A stretch of DNA of 64,000 nucleotides from Flavobacterium johnsoniae (GTDB taxonomy: Bacteria; Bacteroidota; Bacteroidia; Flavobacteriales; Flavobacteriaceae): positions 62,001 to 126,000 of the forward strand of contig NZ_MLFK01000010.1 in NCBI RefSeq assembly GCF_001879205.1, in the 5' to 3' direction. The notes beneath the pieces are model-generated. The model was not told the origin of the DNA. It saw nothing but the letters and a program-made list of their open reading frames with translations, and did not search any database. Shown here piece after piece: positions 16,779 to 25,560 of the stretch. The position numbers and the translations under genes are program-made. Positions within the stretch are counted from its first letter, which is position 1; each line of letters begins with the position of its first letter.

Positions 16779-16925
16779 AGGGGCTAAGGGGCTAAGTTTC
16801 TAAGGGGCTAAGTTTTTGTATAGAATTTAAAATAAAATAATCTGCTTATCCGCAACCCGGGCGATAGCGAAAAGGCGAAGCAAATCTGCGTGAAACAAAA
16901 ATAACCCTTGAAATCCGTGGGCTAA
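16779..16925. repeat. Short tandem repeats and palindromic remnant
   Basis: Three tandem copies of a ggggctaag-containing unit (16779-16815) are followed by a degraded copy of the dispersed tctgctta...aatctgcgtgaaac palindrome (16840-16900). No gene is seen between the YceI promoter and the Crp/Fnr stop. Confidence 0.55.
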
Positions 16926-16930
16926 AAAAA

Positions 16931-17503
16931 TCAAGAATTATAAAGTCGGCTGAGAGTCTCTCTGGAAACACCTAAATAAGCCGCAATCAAATGCTTCGGA
17001 ACTAAATTATACAATTGCGGATACAAGGCCAAAAGTTCTTCGTAGCGCGTTTTTACATTGTTATTCATAAACGATAAAAGTCTTTTTTGAGAAGCGATAT
17101 AGCCTTTATTGGTTCTCCAGCGAAAGAAATGTTCTACCTGATGGAATTCGGCACAGAGTTTCTCACGGTCATTGTTAGAAAGACAAAGTACGACAGCATC
17201 AGTAATACAATCTACATTTATCGCAGCCGGAATTTGATTGTAAAGCGCATTATAATCAGATGTCCACCAGGTTGGCATAGCAAACTGCAGTATGTACATT
17301 TTGATTTCATCATTGATGTAAAAAGCTTTCAGACAACCCGAAATGACAAAATATTCACAATCTACTTTATCTCCTGCACTTATAATAGTCTGTCCTTTTT
17401 GAAAAGAGAGCATTTTGAAATGGGAGAAGAAATATTCGAATTGTTCTTCGGTCAGCGAAGCTGTTTTGGCGATATGTTCTTGTAAAAGTGCTTTGGCTTC
17501 CAT
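16931..17503 (-). CDS. Crp/Fnr-family transcriptional regulator
   Basis: 190 aa. Residues about 20-110 form the cyclic-nucleotide-like sensor barrel (SFQKGQTIISAGDKVDCEYFVISGCLKAFY is its core, quoted in part), and the C-terminal HTH ends HLIAAYLGVSRETLSRLYNS. The recognition helix SRETLSR has the R-E-x-x-x-R pattern that reads GTGA half-sites in Crp-type proteins, matching the GTGAT-N4-ATCAC palindrome 166 bp from its stop codon, upstream of the YceI operon. Cyclic-nucleotide contact residues are not conserved, so the ligand is unknown. Confidence 0.9.
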   Translation of the reverse strand: MEAKALLQEHIAKTASLTEEQFEYFFSHFKMLSFQKGQTIISAGDKVDCEYFVISGCLKAFYINDEIKMYILQFAMPTWWTSDYNALYNQIPAAINVDCITDAVVLCLSNNDREKLCAEFHQVEHFFRWRTNKGYIASQKRLLSFMNNNVKTRYEELLALYPQLYNLVPKHLIAAYLGVSRETLSRLYNS

Positions 17504-17568
17504 TTTAAAAATTTGAATATCCGGTTTTGAAGTCTTTGTAAAGTTATAAAATCAAATGAACTTATCGA

Positions 17569-17644
17569 TTGTCTATTTGGGATTTGATTTTGTCCGTTTC
17601 ACCAAAATACAAATATGAAATCATACGGCGTTGACGCAATTTTG
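17569..17644 (+). promoter_or_regulatory. doxX promoter with 21-bp direct-repeat operator (site A)
   Basis: TTGTCTATTTGG (17569-17580) and TTGTCCGTTTCA (17590-17601) are direct repeats 21 bp apart. The -7-like box CAATTTTG ends at 17644, exactly 43 bp after the proximal repeat. The same layout recurs at 25.1 and 27.6 kb. Confidence 0.7.
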
Positions 17645-17673
17645 TCCTGTTTAACAACTTAAAATTTAAAATC

Positions 17674-18060
17674 ATGAATGCAAAAACAACAAAAATTATT
17701 TATTGGACAGGAATTATTTTAACTTCTTTATGGTTTGGTGCCAGCGGTTTTTTTGAACTTACAACCAACAAACTGGTTTGGGAAATTACACAACAATTGG
17801 GTTATCCTGCTCATTTTATTTACATTCTGGGTGTAATGAAAATCTCAGGAGTCATTACCCTATTAATTCCGAATAAGTTATTACGATTAAAAGAATGGGT
17901 ATTTGCGGGGGTATTTTTTGATATTATTTTCGCCTTCTTTTCAAAACTGGTTGTATTGGGTTTTCCGGCCACTATTGATGCAATCATTGCCTTTGTAATG
18001 GTAAGTGTTACTTATATAATGTTTAGAAGATTATATAGTGTAAGTTATATTGCAAGCTAA
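17674..18060 (+). CDS. DoxX-like integral membrane protein
   Basis: 128 aa with four hydrophobic segments: IIYWTGIILTSLWFGASGFF, LGYPAHFIYILGVMKISGVI, WVFAGVFFDIIFAFFSKLVV and IDAIIAFVMVSVTYIMF. The GYPAHFIYILGVMKISG stretch is typical of the small DoxX-like (DUF6463/DoxX_2) family. The role of these proteins is unclear; some associate with quinone or thiol-oxidation systems. It is divergent from the Crp/Fnr gene and shares a direct-repeat operator with two exported hydrolases in this window. Confidence 0.85.
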   Translation: MNAKTTKIIYWTGIILTSLWFGASGFFELTTNKLVWEITQQLGYPAHFIYILGVMKISGVITLLIPNKLLRLKEWVFAGVFFDIIFAFFSKLVVLGFPATIDAIIAFVMVSVTYIMFRRLYSVSYIAS

Positions 18061-18097
18061 TATTTTTTCACCACAAAAGCGGTTTACAAAGACACAA

Positions 18098-18190
18098 GTT
18101 TTATTTCACGCAGATTAAGCAGATTGGGCAGATTATTAAAAATATCTGCGCACATCTGCTTAATTTTTTTTAATCTGCGTGAAACAAAAA
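18098..18190. repeat. Palindromic intergenic repeat (tttcacgcagatt type)
   Basis: tttcacgcagattaagcaga (18105 on) and tctgcttaat...aatctgcgtgaaa (to about 18187) form a long imperfect hairpin. Related copies lie near 16.87, 19.37, 22.39 and 26.08 kb. The rest of the gap to 18375 contains no ORF; a -7 box TAAATTTG (18344-18351) precedes the SDR gene. Confidence 0.65.
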
Positions 18191-18375
18191 TTCTTTTAAA
18201 TTCTTGCAATCCCGATAAATATCGGGAGCAGCAAAAAACCTCTGCCCCTACGAACCTCTGCCTCTTTGTACCTTAAAATAACCTGAGCTTCAAAACAAAT
18301 AAAATTGAGCTTTTCAACAAAGCAACAACCTTCTGTCTCGACGTAAATTTGTAATGAATTTAAAACACAATTACA

Positions 18376-19254
18376 ATGAACAAAATATGGTTTATCACAG
18401 GGAGCTCTCGAGGATTAGGTCGTAATCTTACCGAAGCAGTTTTAGAAAGCGGTGACAAAGTAGCAGCTACTGCACGAGACATTAATCAGTTAAAGGATTT
18501 AAAAGAAAAATTTCAAGATCAGATTCTGCCTTTGAAACTTGATGTTACCAATTATGATGAAGTGCATCAGGCAGTAAACAAAGCTGTTGAGCACTTTGGC
18601 AGAATAGATGTATTGGTTAACAATGCCGGATTCGGAATCATTGGTGCTGCTGAAGCTTATACAAATGAACAGGTTCGCAGTCAGTTAGAAACCAATTTGT
18701 ATGCACCAATCGAAATTACGCGTGCCGTCTTACCTTTTATGCGCAAGCAGCGCTCCGGCCGAATTTTACAGATTAGCTCTGTGGGCGGACGAGTTGGAAA
18801 TGCAGGTTTAACGATGTATCAGGCCGCTAAATTTGGCTTAGGAGGCTTTACTGAGGCTTTGGCTAAAGAAGTTGCTCCACTTGGAATTTTAGTAACGAGC
18901 GTAGAACCGGGCGGTTTCCGTACGGATTGGGCCGGAGCATCAATGACCTATGCAGAAGATATTGAAGGTTACGAAATGGTGAAACAACGCACAGATTTCA
19001 TTAAAGCAGGAAATTTTGTTCCGGTTGGTGATCCTGAAAAAGCAGCGAAAGTGATGGTTGATCTGGCTTCGCATCCAAATCCGCCTGTACATCTTATTTT
19101 AGGCAGTGAAGCAATTGGGATTTTACAAAATGCGGATCAAACCAGAACCGAAGAAATGGAAAAATGGCTGAACGTTAGTTTGTCTACAGATCATAAGGAT
19201 GCTGTTAGTTTTTTAGATACAGAACAAGGAAAATTACTTCTTGGTAAGAAATAA
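18376..19254 (+). CDS. Short-chain dehydrogenase/reductase
   Basis: 292 aa classical SDR. It has the cofactor motif ITGSSRGLGRNL near the N-terminus, NNAGFG, catalytic Ser in ILQISSVGGR and catalytic YQAAK, followed by VEPGGFRTDW. The extended C-terminus (about 45 aa past the core) and the PVHLILGSEA segment match a widespread group annotated only as oxidoreductases acting on small carbonyls. It has its own promoter (TAAATTTG at 18344-18351) about 25 bp before the ATG. A palindromic element follows the gene. Confidence 0.9.
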   Translation: MNKIWFITGSSRGLGRNLTEAVLESGDKVAATARDINQLKDLKEKFQDQILPLKLDVTNYDEVHQAVNKAVEHFGRIDVLVNNAGFGIIGAAEAYTNEQVRSQLETNLYAPIEITRAVLPFMRKQRSGRILQISSVGGRVGNAGLTMYQAAKFGLGGFTEALAKEVAPLGILVTSVEPGGFRTDWAGASMTYAEDIEGYEMVKQRTDFIKAGNFVPVGDPEKAAKVMVDLASHPNPPVHLILGSEAIGILQNADQTRTEEMEKWLNVSLSTDHKDAVSFLDTEQGKLLLGKK

Positions 19255-19271
19255 TAATTGTTTTGAAATGT

Positions 19272-19470
19272 TTTTAAACACATCCCGAGGCTTCGTGACA
19301 ATAGTTTTTCTTTTTTGGTAAAGGCGTTTCACTTGTTTAAACAAACATAGCTTGATACTTTTTTTCAGGCAGATTGGACAGATTTGAGCAGATTAAATCT
19401 TTACAATCTGCCCTTATCTGCTTCAATCATTAAAACCTGCGTGAAATATGTTTCTATGTGTTTAAAATAA
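19272..19470. repeat. Dispersed palindromic element, copy 2 (near full length)
   Basis: It begins tttttaaacacat and ends, inverted, atgtttctatgtgtttaaaa. Inside are atagtttttctttt, aaggcgtttcacttgttt, and a central caggcagattggacag / ctgcccttatctgc...cctgcgtgaaa palindrome. The order matches the copy at 26003-26208. No ORF is present. Confidence 0.7.
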
Positions 19471-19501
19471 TCTCCAACTTTAATTTTTATAAATTTGTGA
19501 T

Positions 19502-20314
19502 ATGAACAATTCAAAAATAAATCAAAAGACTTCTCCAATTGCCTATTCGTGCTATTACGCACAAAATCGGGAAGGCGAGCAATTTGCTGCAGAACATGTT
19601 TTGAGTTTTCAGATTTCTGGAATACTTACTTTAAATAATGGAAATACAGAGTACGTTTTTAATCCAGGAGATTTTAAGTTTATCAGAAGAAATCAACTTA
19701 TTAAGTTCGTTAAACAGCCCGACCCGAGTACCGCTTTCCAATCCATTTCTATTTACTTAAATCAGGAAGTATTACGGAATTTCTCCATAAAATACAATCA
19801 GAAAATAAGTTTGATTAAAAACCCGGAAACAGAAACGGTTTTTCCTTTAAAACAAGTTCCGTTGTTGACGAGTTATATGAATTCGCTGATTCCGTATATC
19901 AATGAAGATCAGTTGATAAATGAAGAACTTCAGACTTTAAAAGTAAATGAAGCCATTACCATTTTACTGCAATGCCATCCCGAATTAAAAGATATTCTTT
20001 TCGATTTTAATGAACCCGGAAAAATTGATCTTGAGGCGTTTATGAAAAAGAACTTTCATTTTAACGTACAACTAGACCGCTTTGCTTATTTAACGGGAAG
20101 AAGTCTGGCTACTTTTAAAAGGGATTTCCAGCGTATTTTTGATATTTCTCCAAGCCGATGGCTCATTCAGAAAAGATTACAGGAAGCGTATTATCAAATT
20201 AAAGAAAAAGGAAAAACACCTTCAGAAGTTTATCTAGAAGTGGGTTTTGAGGATTTATCCCATTTTTCGTTTGCATTTAAAAAACAATTTGGGTTACCGC
20301 CTTCTAAAGTTTAG
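19502..20314 (+). CDS. AraC-family transcriptional regulator
   Basis: 270 aa. A cupin-like sensor domain (about 1-170; LTLNNGNTEYVFNPGDFKFIRR is part of it) is followed by a C-terminal double HTH (about 175-270: LDRFAYLTGRSLATFKRDFQ and PSEVYLEVGFEDLSHFSFAF). A -7 box TAAATTTG (19490-19497) ends five bases before the ATG, so the mRNA would be leaderless or nearly so. AraC proteins often bind direct repeats 21 bp apart, which makes this the leading candidate for the three operators at 17.6, 25.1 and 27.6 kb. Confidence 0.9.
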   Translation: MNNSKINQKTSPIAYSCYYAQNREGEQFAAEHVLSFQISGILTLNNGNTEYVFNPGDFKFIRRNQLIKFVKQPDPSTAFQSISIYLNQEVLRNFSIKYNQKISLIKNPETETVFPLKQVPLLTSYMNSLIPYINEDQLINEELQTLKVNEAITILLQCHPELKDILFDFNEPGKIDLEAFMKKNFHFNVQLDRFAYLTGRSLATFKRDFQRIFDISPSRWLIQKRLQEAYYQIKEKGKTPSEVYLEVGFEDLSHFSFAFKKQFGLPPSKV

Positions 20315-20485
20315 TTTTAGTATTCAGTCGCAGTTTGCAGCCGCAGTTTGCAGAGTAATACAGTTGATCATTTTGAAGAACGAGACGCGAGCGATAGCGA
20401 ACGAAGTAAATCTTCGTTAGTAACTCCGAAACGAGAGTCCAATCTTTGAATACTGAGACTGAATACTGAGACTGAATACTAAAAC

Positions 20486-21253
20486 CTACCTATTCTCAAG
20501 CCAGCTCAAAAATGCCGTAGCTTTCTCTTTCCCAACCAATAGTTTTTCTTCTGTTGGAATAGTCAATTTGAGAATTAGTTTTCTTGAGAAATAATGTTCT
20601 GCTTCTCTTATAGCTGAAAAATTGACCAAATACTGCCTGTTGATTCTAAAAAACTGAATTGGCGATAAAAGCTTGTGTACCTCATCAAGAGATTGTGTGA
20701 TTTGATATTCGGCTTTGTCAAAAGTGACGATGGTTGGGGTTTCGTTTTTAATGTAAAAAAAGGCAATATTCTCTGTTTGAATAGTTTGGTATTTATTGTT
20801 TTTAAAAACCAAAAAACTGCTTTTTCCTTTATTTTCGCCTGTTCTCGTTAAAAGATAGTCGAAATCAGGCATCATTTTTTTATTTCTTTGGAAGAAGTTT
20901 TTCAGTTCGCCCGCTTTTTTAATCGCCTGCGAAATACTTTCTCTTGAAAAAGGTTTTAGTACATAATCGATTCCGTTTGATTTGAAGGCTTCGATCGCAT
21001 AATCATCAAAAGCAGTACAAAAAATTACAGGCGACAAAACCTCAACATTTTTGAAAATTTCGAAACATAAACCATCTGCAAGCTGAATATCCATAAAAAT
21101 CAAATCGGGCTGATCGTTTTCTAAAAGATAACTTACGGCTCCGTCTATACTTTGAATATATGACAAAATCTGAGCATCGGGTCTGATACTCAAAATAAGC
21201 TGACCAAGTGCTTTGGCCGTTTTTACCTCATCTTCAATTATTACGATATTCAT
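20486..21253 (-). CDS. LytTR-family response regulator
   Basis: 255 aa. The receiver domain starts MNIVIIEDEVKTAKAL, has phosphoacceptor Asp in LIFMDIQLADGL, Thr in VIFCTAFDDYAI and Lys in YVLKPFS. The C-terminal LytTR domain contains FFRINRQYLVNFSAI and ends in KEKATAFLSWLENR. It overlaps the upstream kinase by 20 bp, so the pair is cognate. LytTR proteins also bind direct repeats of about 21-bp period, making it an alternative candidate for the direct-repeat operators nearby. The 170-bp gap to araC holds only repeat debris. Confidence 0.92.
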   Translation of the reverse strand: MNIVIIEDEVKTAKALGQLILSIRPDAQILSYIQSIDGAVSYLLENDQPDLIFMDIQLADGLCFEIFKNVEVLSPVIFCTAFDDYAIEAFKSNGIDYVLKPFSRESISQAIKKAGELKNFFQRNKKMMPDFDYLLTRTGENKGKSSFLVFKNNKYQTIQTENIAFFYIKNETPTIVTFDKAEYQITQSLDEVHKLLSPIQFFRINRQYLVNFSAIREAEHYFSRKLILKLTIPTEEKLLVGKEKATAFLSWLENR

Positions 21254-22250
21254 AAATCAATGGAATTTTTACTTTAAAAATAGTTTCGGTTTTATCAATT
21301 ATAATTTCTTTCTTAACCAAGTGCATAAATCGCTGATTGATATTATCTAATCCAACTCCGGTTGATAAAGTTCCCCTTTTAAGCTGCACTGGGTTTTCGA
21401 TTACCAGAAAATCATTTTCGGTATATAGTTTAATTACCAAAGGTTTATCGAGAGAAACTACGTTGTGTTTAATACAGTTTTCAATAAGCAATTGCAATGA
21501 AAACGGCGGAATTGCACAATCGTATTGATTTTCGTCGATTTCTTTTACTACTTCAAATCCGTCTTCAAAACGGGCTTTCAGCAGGTATACATAAGAGTCT
21601 AAAATCTGAAGTTCTTCTCGCAGCGGAATCAAATCCATTTTTCTGCTTTCTAATGTAAATCTGTAAAAATCAGACAATTTCAAAATAAAGTCAGAACTCT
21701 GAGGATCGTGCATATCCACCATCGATTTTAGAGTATTCAAACTATTAAACAAAAAATGCGGATTTACCTGTTGTTTCAAAAGTTCATATTGTGCTCCTAA
21801 ATGTACAGCTTTCGTGCGCTCCAACTCCACTCCCATCTGCTGGGTTTGATAATTTTGAAAAAGTAAATGCAGAAACATATATACAATCAAATTGATCAAA
21901 ATACCACGAAGTTCAAACATAATTGGTGCATCCATTTTAGAAACCTGAAAAAGCTCCTGATGTGCGATTACAAGAATCACCATCAGCAAAATCCCCATAA
22001 CCACACTCAGCAAAAGTTTCCAGTTAAACAGACTTTTATTGGTGCGCTGGGATGAAAATTTTGGCAGGCTGTAAATGTTATAATACCATATAAAAATGGA
22101 AAACATAAGGGTAATTGAAGAATTGATGATGATATCTCCAGGCGTCGAATCGGCATCAAATAATTTGGGAATCGAAGCCAGAATTGCCAGCGCAATCGAA
22201 CTTCCCCAAATTACTTTAAGCGAAACCTGAAAACGTTTTACTTTTTCCAT
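21234..22250 (-). CDS. LytS-type sensor histidine kinase
   Basis: 338 aa. Four N-terminal membrane helices (about 10-135) replace the TPR sensor found in the kinase at 1.1-3.1 kb. The His_kinase domain follows: phosphoacceptor His in QVNPHFLFNSLNTLKSM, N box LQLLIENCIKHN, and a G box reduced to GVGLDNINQRF. A -7 box TATCTTTG lies at 22279-22286 (reverse strand). It forms an operon with the LytTR regulator that overlaps its 3' end. The stimulus is unknown. Confidence 0.9.
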   Translation of the reverse strand: MEKVKRFQVSLKVIWGSSIALAILASIPKLFDADSTPGDIIINSSITLMFSIFIWYYNIYSLPKFSSQRTNKSLFNWKLLLSVVMGILLMVILVIAHQELFQVSKMDAPIMFELRGILINLIVYMFLHLLFQNYQTQQMGVELERTKAVHLGAQYELLKQQVNPHFLFNSLNTLKSMVDMHDPQSSDFILKLSDFYRFTLESRKMDLIPLREELQILDSYVYLLKARFEDGFEVVKEIDENQYDCAIPPFSLQLLIENCIKHNVVSLDKPLVIKLYTENDFLVIENPVQLKRGTLSTGVGLDNINQRFMHLVKKEIIIDKTETIFKVKIPLIYEYRNN

Positions 22251-22302
22251 AGTTGTATCAGTTTTTTATCCTGTTGTTCAAAGATAGGTTTATTTTGATT
22301 TT

Positions 22303-22490
22303 TTAAAACACATAGAGACATAGTTTTTCTTTGCGGATAAAGGCGCTTCACTCATTTAAACACGGATAGATTGTTAATTTTCTCTCGCAGATTTAGCAGA
22401 TTTTTCTTTTCGACCAGCTAATTTTCATTCTCATTTTTGTCATCCTTCGTTCCTCAGGATGACAAAAATTGCGTAAAATCTATATTAAAA
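22303..22490. repeat. Dispersed palindromic element, copy 3 (degenerate)
   Basis: It starts ttaaaacacatagagacata, continues gtttttctttgcggataaaggcg and tctcgcagatttagcagatt, and ends with an inverted pair tttttgtcatcct / aggatgacaaaaat around 22433-22470. The last pair may also act as terminator for the kinase promoter side. No ORF is present. Confidence 0.55.
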
Positions 22491-22494
22491 AAAA

Positions 22495-23235
22495 TTAGGC
22501 TCGTTTTACTTCTAAAATTGCTCCTGAATTCATGTCCTGTACAAAGCCGATGATTTCGAAATCTTTTGTATTGAAATTTTTAGGAAGATGAACCGAAGCT
22601 GTTCCTTTTTTGGCTTTATTTAAATCTACACTTTGAAGCTGACGCACGATTTGATAATGTGATAAAACCCTATTTGCATTCTCACCTCTTTTTACATTGC
22701 TTTTGGCTTCTTTTTGAACTACCGCAATTAATAAACGGCTGTTTTTTGAAGTGCCTTCTACATTATAATTTACCGAAAAAGAATTGGCATCCTGACTGGT
22801 TTCTAAACTTAAATTCGTCGAAGCTGTTTTAGAAAGTGCCGATTTGATTCCGTTTCTCAGACTTGTTTCCTGAGAACCTATATAATCAATTTTTCCGTTA
22901 ATGATTACCTGCGGTGTATAGATTGGATCTTTGCCCATGTATCTGGCATAATCGTATTGCCTTTTGGTATAATCTGCATTGCTGAAAATATCTTTCCAGC
23001 CTTGCTTGTCCCAATAATCAACGTGATAAGAAAGCACATAAACATTTTTATCTCTTAATTCATTTTGAATTTTCCCAAGTAATTCATCAGCCGGCGGACA
23101 ACTCGAACAACCCTCGGAAGTATATAATTCTAAAAGGGCAAAACCTTTTTTATCTGGATTACTTTGGCTGAAAATGGTGTTTCCGGTTAAGAAAAACAGC
23201 ATTGCAAAAGCACTTATTATTTTTATCTTTTTCAT
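22495..23235 (-). CDS. Exported DUF1223 thioredoxin-fold protein
   Basis: 246 aa with a signal peptide (MKKIKIISAFAMLFFLTGNTIFSQS). The motif LLELYTSEGCSSCPPADELL and the following VLSYHVDYWDKQGWKDIFS are the signature of DUF1223, a thioredoxin-like family of secreted proteins found in many Gram-negatives. YTPQVIINGKIDYIGSQE is the third conserved block. The CSSC pair suggests redox activity, but the function is unproven. It is followed on the reverse strand by a palindromic element and preceded by simple-sequence repeats. Confidence 0.88.
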   Translation of the reverse strand: MKKIKIISAFAMLFFLTGNTIFSQSNPDKKGFALLELYTSEGCSSCPPADELLGKIQNELRDKNVYVLSYHVDYWDKQGWKDIFSNADYTKRQYDYARYMGKDPIYTPQVIINGKIDYIGSQETSLRNGIKSALSKTASTNLSLETSQDANSFSVNYNVEGTSKNSRLLIAVVQKEAKSNVKRGENANRVLSHYQIVRQLQSVDLNKAKKGTASVHLPKNFNTKDFEIIGFVQDMNSGAILEVKRA

Positions 23236-23249
23236 AATTTTTGTGTTGG

Positions 23250-23520
23250 ATTTTAGATGTTGAATGTGAAATGTGAGATGTGAGATGTGAGATGTTGAAT
23301 GTTGAATGTTGAATGTGAAAATGTGAAAATGTGAAATGTGAAAATGTTAGATGTGAGATGCTGAATGTGAGATGTGAGATATTAGATGTGAAATGCAACA
23401 ATATATCATTTCACTTTACTTTTTACATCTAACTTTTTACATTTTACATCTAACTTTTTACATCTAACTTTTTACATCTAACTTTTCACATTTTCACATC
23501 TAACATCTCACTTTCTACAA
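23250..23520. repeat. Simple-sequence tract of gatgtgagatg / acatctaactttt units
   Basis: About 150 bp of gatgtgagatgttgaatg-like units (23254-23395) is followed by about 110 bp of tttttacatctaac units in roughly inverted sense (23412-23515). It is non-coding; the reverse-strand ORF that crosses it is repetitive His/Ser/Thr/Phe sequence. Confidence 0.7.
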
Positions 23521-23521
23521 C

Positions 23522-23932
23522 TTACAGGATATTAATCTCAACGTTTATATTACCTCTTGTTGCTTTTGAATACGGACAAGTTTGATGTGCCTGAGCTGCC
23601 AAAGCTTCTGCCGTTTCACGATCAATTCCCGGGAGGCTGATGTTTAAACGTGCCTGAAGAGAGTATTCGCCTTCTGTTACACACAAATCAACTTCGGCAT
23701 CTACCGCAGTTTCTGCCGGCAGTCTAACTCCTAATTTTGAAGCTGCGATTCCTAATGCGCCAATAAAACAAGCCGACCATCCTGCCGCAAATAACTGCTC
23801 CGGATTTGTTCCCGGACGCGATGATCCCGGAGAACTTAATTTGATATTCAATTGTTCATCTGAACTTTGAGAAGCACCTTCTCTGCCACCTGTTGTGTGT
23901 GTTTTTCCTGTGTATAATACTTTTGTGTCCAT
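23522..23932 (-). CDS. ohr: Organic hydroperoxide resistance protein (Ohr/OsmC family)
   Basis: 136 aa. The Ohr subgroup is identified by the start KVLYTGKTHTTGGREG, the NPEQLFAAGWSACFIGAL block with the peroxidatic Cys, and the second Cys in AHQTCPYSKATRGNI. Ohr reduces organic and lipid hydroperoxides with lipoyl-protein thiols in the cytoplasm. Length is typical. No MarR-type ohrR gene is adjacent; the gene sits among other electrophile/oxidant genes. A second, more distant OsmC protein is at 36.5 kb. Confidence 0.93.
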   Translation of the reverse strand: MDTKVLYTGKTHTTGGREGASQSSDEQLNIKLSSPGSSRPGTNPEQLFAAGWSACFIGALGIAASKLGVRLPAETAVDAEVDLCVTEGEYSLQARLNISLPGIDRETAEALAAQAHQTCPYSKATRGNINVEINIL

Positions 23933-24051
23933 GATTTATTTAATTATTAATTGTGAATTATTAATTGTGAATTTTATATGCTTTATGTTATTTTTTTATG
24001 CAAAAAGTGACGAGTGAAAATAATTAACCATTCACCATTTACAATTCATTA

Positions 24052-25047
24052 TTATTTTGCAACATCAATTATAGCCTGTGCAAATGATTTTGGGTCTTCT
24101 TGCGGCACGTTGTGTCCAATTCCTTTTAGAATTCTATGGGCATACTTTCCGGTGAATTTGCTGGCGTACGCTTTTCCATCTGCAAAAGCGCCGTCAAAAT
24201 CGCTTCCTATTGTAATTGTAGGCACTTTAATTTCCGGTCTTGCGGCCAAACGTTTTTCCAAAGCATCGTATTTAGATTCTCCAGCTTCCAGAGATTGTCT
24301 CCATCTGTAATTGTGAATTACAATTGCCACGTGGTCCGGGTTGTCAAAAGACTGCGCTGTTTGATCGTAAGTAGCTTTGTCGAAATTCCATAACGGAGAA
24401 GCGATCTGCCAGATTTGTTTGTTGAATTCGTAAGTGTTTTGGCTGTAGCCGAGTTTTCCTCTTTCGGTAGCAAAATAATATTGATACCACCATCCTAGTT
24501 CAGCTTTTGGAGGCAATGGTTTTAGATTCGCTTCCAGATTTACCACCAAATAACCGCTTACCGAAACCAGACCTTTTACACGTTCCGGCCATAGCGCCGC
24601 CATAACCACTGCTGTTCTGGCTCCCCAATCGAATCCGCCAATAACGGCTTTGTCGATTTTTAAAGCATCCATAAAAGCGATAATATCAGTCGCTAAAGCT
24701 GCCTGCTGTCCGTTTCTGAAAGTAGCTGCAGAAAGAAAAGTTGTGGTTCCTGAACCTCTTAAATAAGGCGTAAAGACATGATATCCTTTTGAAACTAAAA
24801 TAGGCACTACTTCATTGTAACTGTGAATGTCATAAGGCCATCCGTGAAGCAGGATTACAGGAGTTCCGTTTGAAGGACCAGCTTCTGTATACCCCACATT
24901 TAATAATCCCGCATTGATTTGTTTTAAAGTTCCTAATGAACCTTCTTGCTTTTGTGCCTGCGCAATTGATACTGCGTTTACTAAAAGAATGGCAATTAAA
25001 AGAACTGCATTTGTAAAACTGTTTTTGATTTTTAATATCGTTTTCAT
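24052..25047 (-). CDS. Exported alpha/beta hydrolase with Asp nucleophile (epoxide hydrolase/dehalogenase-like)
   Basis: ATG at 25047 begins a signal peptide (MKTILKIKNSFTNAVLLIAI...AQAQ); the frame continues 16 codons upstream but without function. The hydrolase core has the oxyanion segment ILLHGWPYDIHSYNE, the nucleophile elbow GGFDWGARTAVV in which Asp replaces the esterase Ser, and the catalytic His in GIGHNVPQEDP. Asp nucleophiles are found in epoxide hydrolases and haloalkane/haloacetate dehalogenases. Periplasmic location is likely. Its promoter carries the same direct-repeat operator as doxX and the epoxide hydrolase at 26.2 kb. Confidence 0.88.
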   Translation of the reverse strand: MKTILKIKNSFTNAVLLIAILLVNAVSIAQAQKQEGSLGTLKQINAGLLNVGYTEAGPSNGTPVILLHGWPYDIHSYNEVVPILVSKGYHVFTPYLRGSGTTTFLSAATFRNGQQAALATDIIAFMDALKIDKAVIGGFDWGARTAVVMAALWPERVKGLVSVSGYLVVNLEANLKPLPPKAELGWWYQYYFATERGKLGYSQNTYEFNKQIWQIASPLWNFDKATYDQTAQSFDNPDHVAIVIHNYRWRQSLEAGESKYDALEKRLAARPEIKVPTITIGSDFDGAFADGKAYASKFTGKYAHRILKGIGHNVPQEDPKSFAQAIIDVAK

Positions 25048-25092
25048 AATTTTTAATGTTTTGATTAGTTGATTATCAGTTAATTTCTTCGT

Positions 25093-25168
25093 CAAAGGTA
25101 TTCTGGGAATCCTCTTTTTGAAAGAAGAAAAAAGCTGAAGTGGACAAAGTAAAAGTTGAAACGGACAA
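25093..25168 (-). promoter_or_regulatory. Promoter with 21-bp direct-repeat operator (site B)
   Basis: Reverse strand: TTGTCCGTTTCA (25157-25168) and TTGTCCACTTCA (25136-25147), 21 bp apart and identical at 10 of 12 positions, followed by a consensus -7 box TACCTTTG (25093-25100). The proximal repeat ends 43 bp from the last -7 base. The 5' UTR would be about 41 nt. Confidence 0.8.
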
Positions 25169-25179
25169 TCGATTAGTTA

Positions 25180-25545
25180 TGAGTTATGAGTTATGAGTAG
25201 TTTAACCGCAAAGGGTGCAATCCCGAAGCCTCGGGATACGCAAGGTTCGCTAAGTTTTTTTACACAGCTTTGCGATCTTTGCGTTTTTATAGAATCCAAT
25301 AGGCCAAAAGTCCTTGCGCTCTTTGCGGTCAAATCATTCGCATTTCAACCTGAAACCTGAAACTATTTCTTCATAAATATTAACCGCAAAGGGTGCAATC
25401 CCGAAGCCTCGGGATACGCAAGGTTCGCTAAGTTTTTTACACAGCTTTGCGATCTTTGCGTTTTACAGAATCCAATAAGCCAAAAATCCTTGCGCTCTTT
25501 GCGGTTAAATCATTCGCATTTCAACCTGAAACTTGAAACTTAAAA
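25180..25545. repeat. Tandem duplication of a non-coding palindromic unit
   Basis: The unit aaccgcaaagggtgcaatcc...cccgaagcctcgggatacgcaaggttcgctaag...ttgcgatctttgcgtttt...ccttgcgctctttgcggt occurs at 25202-25332 and again at 25381-25507, nearly identical. Each copy is itself an imperfect inverted repeat. Both are followed by caacctgaaacctgaaac-like sequence. No ORF is present. Confidence 0.8.
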
Positions 25546-25560
25546 CCTGAACCCCAGAAA

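Noticed and set aside
16931..17503. Iron-sulfur Fnr identity for the Crp/Fnr proteins in the window
   Set aside because: Neither this protein nor the one at 60703 has the N-terminal Cys cluster of Fnr.
23159..23401. Reverse ORF of 80 codons across the simple-sequence tract
   Set aside because: The product is repeated His/Ser/Thr/Phe units translated from the gatgtgagatg repeats and overlaps the DUF1223 start.
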